64,000 bases of DNA from the NCBI RefSeq assembly GCF_001294335.1, contig NZ_LGKG01000163.1, positions 124,001-188,000 on the forward strand. Direction: 5' to 3'. The position numbers were made by a program, and so were the translations under genes. Shown one piece after another: positions 58,661 to 64,000 of this stretch. Each line of letters opens with the position of its first letter. The stretch's first letter is position 1. Source of the stretch: Streptomyces chattanoogensis. GTDB taxonomy: Bacteria > Actinomycetota > Actinomycetes > Streptomycetales > Streptomycetaceae. Below the pieces are notes generated by a model. That model was not told the origin of the DNA. It searched no databases and saw only the letters and a list, made by a program, of their open reading frames with translations.

Positions 58661-58877
58661 GCGGCCAGCATGCCATCGGGCACGGCGGGCGGGCCACGGG
58701 ATTCCCGCAGGTCCGGCGTGATCCGACCATGACAGGCAACCATGGCAGGTGACGCGGTGTTCCTCACAATGGAGAAGCAGCGAAGCACGTTGCTGAGCGG
58801 ACATCAAGAGAACATCAGATGCAGCGGTCTCGACGGAGCGCGGTCGGGCAGCGCCGGGTGCAGAGAGGAGTCTCGTC

Positions 58878-59939
58878 ATGGGCAGGGCCATGGCAGCGGA
58901 CGGTGTGCTGGAGGTGCCCGTCATCGACATCTCCGCCTGGCGGGACGGCGGCGAGGCCGACCGTGCGGCCATCGCGGCGCAGGTCGACGATGCGGCGCGT
59001 ACCGTCGGGTTCCTGCAGATCCGCGGGCACGGCATCCCCGAGGCCACGGCGGAGGCCTTCGCGGCGGCGCTGGACGCGTTCTTCGGGCTCCCCCTGGAGG
59101 AGAAGAAGGCGCTGCGGCCGCCGTCCCCCGGTATCAACCGCGGCTACACCCCGCCGCGCACCGAGAAGCTCAGTCTGAGCCTGGGCGTTGCGGCGGCCGC
59201 CGAGGATCTCTTCGAGGCGTTCAATGTGGGCTCCCAGGCCACCGATTTCCCGGATCTGGATCTTCCGGAGGCGCACTACCCCGCCAACATCTGGCCGTCT
59301 CTGCCGGGCTTCCGGGAGGCGGTGGAGGAGTGGTGCGCCGTCGCCGGAGGTCTTGCCAGGCGGCTGACGGAGATCTTCGCGCGGGCCCTCGGGCTCGAGG
59401 AGGGCTACTTCGTTCCGTTCACCGATCATTCCCTCGACGTCCTGCGGATGGTCCACTACCCGCCCCCGGAAGAGGAGACGGTGACCGGCCGCGCGCAGAT
59501 GGGGATGGGTGCGCACACCGACTACGGCATCGTGACGGTGCTGTGGGCGGACCGCGTCCCCGGACTGCAGATCCTCGGCGGCGACGGCGCCTGGCACGAC
59601 GTCCTGCCGGAGCCGGGCTGTCTGCTGGTCAACCTCGGTGATCTGCTGGCCCGTTGGACCAATGACCAATGGCTTTCGACGATGCACCGGGTGCTGCCGC
59701 CGGCCGATGAGCGGGGTCGGGCGGTACGGCGCCGGTCCGCGGCGTACTTCCACGACGGCAACTGGGACGCGGAGATCAGCTGTCTGCCGGGCTGTGTCCC
59801 GGACGGCGGTGAGCCGCTCCATCCGCCGACGACGGTGGGCCGGCATCTCGCCGCCAAACTGGCGGGTTCCCGGGCCGGGCGGCTCAACGCGGACTCGCCG
59901 CGGGAAGCCGCCCGTCTGCGGGCCGCCGAGGACGGCTGA
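58878..59939 (+). CDS. 2-oxoglutarate/Fe(II)-dependent dioxygenase (IPNS family)
   Basis: 353 residues; GAGAGGAGTCTCGTC precedes the ATG. N-terminal DIOX_N domain: VPVIDISAWRDGGEADRAAI, TVGFLQIRGHGIPEAT. The Fe(II) triad appears as H-x-D in MGAHTDYGIVTVLWADRV (about 214-216) and a distal His in STMHRVLPPADERG (about 270); the 2OG-binding Arg lies in AVRRRSAAYFHDGNWD. The family covers hydroxylases and desaturases, including isopenicillin N synthase and plant-like gibberellin oxidases. Substrate not predictable. Its promoter region lies in the 217 bases shared with the Mut7-C gene. Confidence 0.9.
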   Translation: MGRAMAADGVLEVPVIDISAWRDGGEADRAAIAAQVDDAARTVGFLQIRGHGIPEATAEAFAAALDAFFGLPLEEKKALRPPSPGINRGYTPPRTEKLSLSLGVAAAAEDLFEAFNVGSQATDFPDLDLPEAHYPANIWPSLPGFREAVEEWCAVAGGLARRLTEIFARALGLEEGYFVPFTDHSLDVLRMVHYPPPEEETVTGRAQMGMGAHTDYGIVTVLWADRVPGLQILGGDGAWHDVLPEPGCLLVNLGDLLARWTNDQWLSTMHRVLPPADERGRAVRRRSAAYFHDGNWDAEISCLPGCVPDGGEPLHPPTTVGRHLAAKLAGSRAGRLNADSPREAARLRAAEDG

Positions 59940-59972
59940 CCCCGCAGGGCGGCGTCGGACCCGCGGCGGGGC

Positions 59973-62702
59973 TCAGACGGCGGGCGGACCGATCGACGGC
60001 GCCCCCTGCTCACCCACCACCTCTCCCACCAGCGGCTGCTCCGTCCAGATGATCTTGCCGTCACCGGTGTACCGGGTGCCCCAGTGTTCGGCCAGCTGGG
60101 CGATGAGGAAGAGGCCGCGGCCGCCCTCGTCGGTGGTGGCGGCCTGCCGCAGATGCGGGGAGGTGCTGCTGCGGTCGGAGACCTCGCAGATCAGGGAGCG
60201 GTCGCGGATGAGGCGTACGTGGATGGGGCCGGAGGCGTAGCGGATGGCGTTGGTGACGAGCTCGCTGAGGATGAGTTCGGTGGTGAAGGCCTCGTCGGCC
60301 AGGTCCCATTCGGTGAGTTTGCGGACGGCGGCGGCGCGTACCCGGGCGACGGCCGAGGGGTCGGCCGGGACGTCCCAGTCGGCTACATGGGCGGAGTCCA
60401 GGACGCGGGTGCGGGCGACGAGCAGGGCGATGTCGTCGCTGGGGCGCTCGGGCAGCAGCTCGCGCAGGGCAGCCTCGCAGGTCTCCTCCGGGGTCCGGCC
60501 GGCGTGGCCGCGCAGGATCCGGGCCAGCGCGGCCATACCGGCGTCGATGTCCCGGTCGCGGTCCTCGACCAGGCCGTCGGTGTAGAGGACCAGGCGGCTG
60601 TCCTCCGGGAGCACGAGTTCCCAGTTCTCGAAGGGCATGCCGCCGAGGCCGAGCGGCGGGCCGCCGGGCACCTCGGCGTACTCGGCGGTGCCGTCCGGGC
60701 GCAGCAGCAGCGGCTGGCAGTGGCCGGCGCGGGCGATGGTGCAGCGGCCGGATGCCGGGTCGTAGATGGCGTAGAGACAGGTGGCGCCGGTGACTCCGGC
60801 GGAGCCGTCGGCGTCACCGGCTTCGTCCTGGTCGATCCGGGTGACCAGCTCGTCCAGGTGCCACAGCAGCTCGTCGGGCGGCAGATCGAGGTTGGCGAAG
60901 TTGTGGACGGCGGTGCGCAGCCGGCCCATGGTGGCGGCGGCGTGCAGACCGTGGCCGACGACGTCGCCGACGACGAGGGCGACCCGGGCGCCGGGCAGCG
61001 GGATGATGTCGAACCAGTCGCCGCCGACCCCGCCGACGCCGCCGAGTCCGGCCTGCGCGGGAAGGTAGCGGTAGGCGGCCTCGACGGCGTTCTGTTCGGG
61101 CAGGCCCCGCGGCAGCAGGCTGCGCTGCAGGGTGACCGCCATGGCGTGTTCGCGGGTGTAGCGGCGGGCGTTGTCGACGCTGACCGCGGCGCGGGCGACC
61201 AGCTCCTCGGCGAGGGAGAGGTCCTCCTCGTCGAAGGCCTCCGGCTCCTGTGCGCGCCAGAACATCGCCACGCCCAGGATGACGCCGCGGGCGCGCAGCG
61301 GGACGGCGATCATCGAGTGGATGCCGTAGGCGATGAGCCGACGGGCCCGCTCGGGGTCCTGGCGCTGCCAGCCGGACAGGGCGGCCAGGTCCGCTTCGAG
61401 GACGGGTTCGCCGTTGGCCAGGCCGGCGCCGAGGGTGGTGTCCGGGCGGAAGCTGATCACCTTGCCGACGGGATAGAGCGCGGTGTCCTCGGCGCCGTCG
61501 CCGCTGACCGCCGTACGCCGCATCTCCGGGCCCGCGGCGGAGGCGGTCGGCTCCTCGCCGCGCAGTACGGCCCCGGCGAGGTCGACGGTGACGATGTCGG
61601 CGAACCGGGCGGCGGCGAATTCCGCCAGTTCCTCGCAGGTGCGCACCACGTCGAGGGTGGTGCCGATCTCGGTGCCCGCCTCGTAGAGGAGCTTGAGGCG
61701 ACCGCGGGCGATATCGGCCCTGCCGGTGAGCGCTTGGAGCTCGGTGGTGTCGCGCAGCGTGGTCACGCTGCCGGGCGGCCCGCCGGCCTGGTCGGTGGAG
61801 CGCTGGTTGACCGCGAGCAGGCGGTCGCCGACGGGATGCACCTCGTCGGTCGCCGTCCGGCCAGAGGACAGCAGCGCCTTGACGTCCGGGCCGAGCTCGA
61901 GGTCGGCGACCTGGCGGCCTTCGACATCGGCGGGCAGGCCGAGCAGCCGGCGCGCCTCGTCGTTGGCGAGCAGCACCCGGCCGCTGCCGCTGACGATGAT
62001 CACGCCCTCGCGGACGGCGTGCAGCACCGCGTCGTGGTGCTCGTACATCCGGGTCATCTCGGCCGGGCCGAGGCCGTGTGTCTGGCGGCGCACCCGCCTG
62101 CTGACCAGCGCCGTGCCGCCGGTGGTCAGCAGCAGCACGCCCGCGGCGGCGCCGAAGAGGAGCGGGAACTGCTGGTCGACGACTCCGCTGACCTTGCTGA
62201 TGGTGATGCCGGCGGACACCAGGCCGATGACCTTGCCGTTGTCGCCGACGACCGGGACGACGGCCTGGATGAGGGGGCCTATGGTCCCGGTGATCTTCTC
62301 GGTGGTGATGCCTCCGGCCAGCGCGGGCGCGAGGTTGCCGACGAATTTCTTGCCGATGCGGTCGGGCAGAGGGTGGGTGTAGCGGATGCCCTGGGTGTTC
62401 ATCACGACGATGAAGTCGACGCCGGATCCTTTGCGGGCGGCTTCGGCGCGGGGCTGCAGTACGAGGGTGGGATCGGCGCTCTTGAGTGCCCGCTCGATGC
62501 CTGGGGCGTTGGCGACGGATTCGGCCACGGCGACCGAACGGTTGCGGGCTTCGCGTTCCGAGTCGGTTCTGGACTGCAGCACGAGTGCCGCAATGGCCGC
62601 GGCGACGAGCAGCACCACGATCGCCACCTGCAGGAGAAAGACCTGGCCTGCGACAGTTCGCATTCTCAGAACCGAACGCGGGCGGTCGTAGCGTCCGGCC
62701 AT
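59973..62702 (-). CDS. Cache-PAS-GAF-PP2C(SpoIIE)-HATPase regulatory protein
   Basis: 909 residues. Order: membrane helix (QVFLLQVAIVVLLVAAAIAA, ~20-40), extracellular Cache sensor (~45-175, with GIRYTHPLPDRIGKKFVGNL as in CitA/DcuS-type sensors), second helix (~180-205), PAS (~220-330: GRVLLANDEARRLLGLPADV), GAF (~350-520), PP2C/SpoIIE phosphatase (~545-760: GGDWFDIIPLPGARVALVVG DVVGHG and DDIALLVAR with metal Asp), and an anti-sigma-type HATPase (~785-890: TTELILSELVTNAIRYASGP, DEGGRGLFLIAQLAEHWGTR). It probably senses an external organic acid and controls an anti-sigma/anti-anti-sigma switch. Typical of Streptomyces. No partner gene adjacent. Confidence 0.92.
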   Translation of the reverse strand: MAGRYDRPRSVLRMRTVAGQVFLLQVAIVVLLVAAAIAALVLQSRTDSEREARNRSVAVAESVANAPGIERALKSADPTLVLQPRAEAARKGSGVDFIVVMNTQGIRYTHPLPDRIGKKFVGNLAPALAGGITTEKITGTIGPLIQAVVPVVGDNGKVIGLVSAGITISKVSGVVDQQFPLLFGAAAGVLLLTTGGTALVSRRVRRQTHGLGPAEMTRMYEHHDAVLHAVREGVIIVSGSGRVLLANDEARRLLGLPADVEGRQVADLELGPDVKALLSSGRTATDEVHPVGDRLLAVNQRSTDQAGGPPGSVTTLRDTTELQALTGRADIARGRLKLLYEAGTEIGTTLDVVRTCEELAEFAAARFADIVTVDLAGAVLRGEEPTASAAGPEMRRTAVSGDGAEDTALYPVGKVISFRPDTTLGAGLANGEPVLEADLAALSGWQRQDPERARRLIAYGIHSMIAVPLRARGVILGVAMFWRAQEPEAFDEEDLSLAEELVARAAVSVDNARRYTREHAMAVTLQRSLLPRGLPEQNAVEAAYRYLPAQAGLGGVGGVGGDWFDIIPLPGARVALVVGDVVGHGLHAAATMGRLRTAVHNFANLDLPPDELLWHLDELVTRIDQDEAGDADGSAGVTGATCLYAIYDPASGRCTIARAGHCQPLLLRPDGTAEYAEVPGGPPLGLGGMPFENWELVLPEDSRLVLYTDGLVEDRDRDIDAGMAALARILRGHAGRTPEETCEAALRELLPERPSDDIALLVARTRVLDSAHVADWDVPADPSAVARVRAAAVRKLTEWDLADEAFTTELILSELVTNAIRYASGPIHVRLIRDRSLICEVSDRSSTSPHLRQAATTDEGGRGLFLIAQLAEHWGTRYTGDGKIIWTEQPLVGEVVGEQGAPSIGPPAV

Positions 62703-63253
62703 GTCCTCTTTCTACACCCCCTGCTTGCGATCCGCTTACGGTGGGCGAGCCGCGCAATGCGGAGCGCAGCGGCTCCTGGCCGCATCGCAACGGCCGAGTT
62801 CACGGGCGTCCCGGAGTGGTCCGATGATCCCGCGCTCCTGGCTCGGGCACCAGAGGGCCAGTAAACCAGCGGGTATGTTTCACGGCTATCCGGTTGCGGA
62901 GTTCTTTATCCGTGGATGCGTATCCGTGGATGGGTAGCCATGTGCCTAATGCCGCGGCGGTGGGCGTTTTGTCCGGTGAGGCCATGGAATTGCGAGGTGT
63001 ACGGCATTCGTGCCCGTCACGCTCCGCCAACCGACGGAAACGCAATTGCCCCGGCCCTATTACCGGCCATGTAACTCTTGCCACAGGTTTGACCGCCGGA
63101 ATTCCGGTTTGCGGCCGGCCGGGTGAGTGCGGGCCATTCGCAATGTGCCTGGTCAGCCCGTATTGCCGGCGGACCGCGAATGCCGGGCGGGCGACGGGTG
63201 CGGCCGCCGGACGCCGCGGCGGGCCGGCAATCGCGTATGAGACGTTCGTGGGC
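62703..63253. other. Intergenic region with a small direct repeat
   Basis: 551 bases, AT-richer than the flanks (for example around 62880-62935), holding the promoter of the sensor gene on the minus strand and probably that of the small downstream gene. An open frame crosses it but its codons do not look coding before about 63250. Confidence 0.4.
62907..62932. repeat. 12-bp direct repeat TATCCGTGGATG, two copies
   Basis: TATCCGTGGATG at 62907-62918 and 62921-62932, separated by CG. The repeat is itself partly palindromic (ATCC/GGAT). It lies about 205 bases upstream of the large sensor gene and may be a regulator site. Confidence 0.7.
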
Positions 63254-63592
63254 ATGCATGTTGCTGAGGAGATCCGCGCCGAGGCGGTTGGGCTCATCGA
63301 CCACCACGCGCTCGGCCTGTGGCAGCCCACCGCCGCCGACCGACGAGCCGCTGTGGCGTTGTTCCGCTTCCTCGAGACGGGCCTGCCGCTGAGCGGCGAG
63401 CAGATCCGCTCCGTCCTCGTGCTCGCGGAGCCGCCGGCCGGCGCCAGCGAAAGCCTGCTGAGCCTCCTGCGGGCAACGGCCCAGCTGCTCGACGAAACGA
63501 CAGCGGCCGACGGCCCCGCCGAGCGGGACGCCGTCGACCACGTATGCCTGCTGCTGGACGCACTGGCCCTGACCCGGCCCACCGGGGACTGA
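63254..63592 (+). CDS. Small hypothetical protein, 112 residues
   Basis: From ATG 63254 (MHVAEEIRAEAVGLIDHHAL) the protein is short and helical: LWQPTAADRRAAVALFRFLE, TGLPLSGEQIRSVLVLAEPP, LLRATAQLLDETTAADGPAE, VCLLLDALALTRPTGD. Codon bias is coding-like. No motif known. Its last ~42 codons lie in the first copy of the 296-bp duplication; the second copy contains the same segment (DGPAERDAVDRVCLLLDALD) without its stop codon. Convergent with the partial gene at the right edge. Confidence 0.65.
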   Translation: MHVAEEIRAEAVGLIDHHALGLWQPTAADRRAAVALFRFLETGLPLSGEQIRSVLVLAEPPAGASESLLSLLRATAQLLDETTAADGPAERDAVDHVCLLLDALALTRPTGD

Positions 63593-64000
63593 CGGCAGGC
63601 CGGAGCGGCCCTGAAACCCAGGCGCTCACCGAGGAGACCACACCCTCCCCGGTGAGCGCCTGCTCGTCCTCCGGGACGGAGACCACCCAGCGGCTCTCCC
63701 GCCGCGGGCGCAGGCACCCGGCCCCATACACGGGCCCCCGCGAGCAAAGGCCTGCAGAGCCCCTGCGGGCAACGGCCAAGCCTCCCGACCAAACAACAAC
63801 GGCCGACGGCCCCGCCGAGCGGGACGCCGTCGACCGCGTATGCCTGCTGCTGGACGCGCTTGACCTGACCCGGCCCGCCGCGGAGCAGCGGCGGGCCGGA
63901 GCAGGGCTGAAACCTAGGCGCTTACCGAGGAGACCGCACTCTCCTCGGTGGGCGCCTGCTCGTCCTCCGGGACGGAGATCACCCAGTGGCTCTCCTGCCG
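63466..64000. repeat. 296-bp tandem duplication spanning a convergent gene junction
   Basis: Copy 1 starts at 63466 and copy 2 at 63762, and the second runs beyond the window. The offset is 296 bases at every landmark checked: CCTGCGGGCAACGGCC, GGCCGACGGCCCCGCCGAGC, CTGAAACC, and CGTCCTCCGGGACGGAG. Divergence is scattered, with more differences in two blocks (about 63590-63610 and 63670-63760). Copy 1 keeps the intact end of the plus-strand gene; copy 2 keeps the intact end of the minus-strand gene. Copy 1 also holds a decayed minus-strand tail (SRWVVSVPEDEQAL) without the stop. Confidence 0.88.
63914..64000 (-). CDS. C-terminal end of a small hypothetical protein, partial
   Basis: The last 28 codons and the TAG (63916-63914) of a gene entering from the right: SHWVISVPEDEQAPTEESAV then SSVSA. 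The same tail with changes (SRWVVSVPEDEQALTGEGVV) sits 296 bases to the left in copy 1 of the duplication, without a stop, supporting that this is coding sequence. Family unknown. Confidence 0.6.
   Translation of the reverse strand, partial: RQESHWVISVPEDEQAPTEESAVSSVSA

Noticed and set aside
60084..62864. A 926-codon open frame on the plus strand opposite the Cache-PAS-PP2C gene
   Set aside because: Antisense shadow; repetitive Gly/Asp/Val composition and no recognisable fold.

Overview
The window is chromosomal DNA of a high-GC actinobacterium, almost certainly a Streptomyces. The base composition is strongly GC-biased, codon third positions are nearly all G or C (which leaves long meaningless open frames antisense to real genes), GTG starts and ATGA/GTGA overlaps are common, and typical Streptomyces families appear throughout (SpoIIE-type phosphatase with a kinase-like ATPase tail, AMIN-like secreted protein, L,D-transpeptidase, Zn-finger XRE regulator, bL37). 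I see no tRNA, rRNA, CRISPR array, transposase or prophage.

Left part (1-29 kb): mostly single genes of general or unknown role. These are a SMI1/KNR4 protein cut by the left edge, a GNAT acetyltransferase, HEAT-repeat proteins, a methyltransferase, an H1-like coiled-coil/winged-helix protein, an alpha/beta hydrolase, and an agmatinase-family ureohydrolase divergent from a TetR gene with a perfect palindromic operator between them. Then come a TTC38-type TPR protein, a GH15 hydrolase, a zinc-finger XRE regulator with a sigma-like partner, an HxlR regulator facing a truncated MFS gene, and a polysaccharide deacetylase broken by an internal deletion. A YqcI/YcgG protein, a Tat-exported metallophosphoesterase, a YiiX-type cysteine hydrolase, an L,D-transpeptidase, an AMIN-like protein, an isochorismatase-family hydrolase and a DUF1266-type protein follow.

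Middle (29.3-38.4 kb): a tight operon of a GntR/UTRA regulator, a two-cluster ferredoxin, an SsuABC/TauABC-like ABC importer and an AprA-like (adenylylsulfate reductase alpha-like) flavoprotein. The importer's lipoprotein carries an extra C-terminal NosL-like domain and the flavoprotein carries a C-terminal HEAT-repeat array. This import-plus-redox module is the best candidate here for an undescribed system. Downstream are an M20 amidohydrolase that has lost its active-site segment and an MFS transporter.

Right-centre (44.3-57.1 kb): a TetR/P450/ferredoxin unit with a perfect TetR-type palindrome, followed by a gene set whose products and order match the mycobacterial HIP (steroid C/D-ring) catabolic locus: two SDRs, echA20, ipdA, ipdB, ipdC, fadA6, ipdF, fadE30, a second acyl-CoA dehydrogenase and a 20beta-HSD-like SDR. 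Both divergent promoters carry a site close to the KstR2 consensus, but kstR2 and fadD3 are not in the window. Tandem duplication and gene relics mark the edges of ipdF and fadE30.

Right end (57.2-64 kb): a flavodoxin-fold reductase, a Mut7-C RNase protein, a 2-oxoglutarate/Fe(II) dioxygenase, a multidomain Cache-PAS-GAF-PP2C-HATPase protein, and a 296-bp tandem duplication spanning the tail-to-tail junction of two small genes, the second of which leaves the window.
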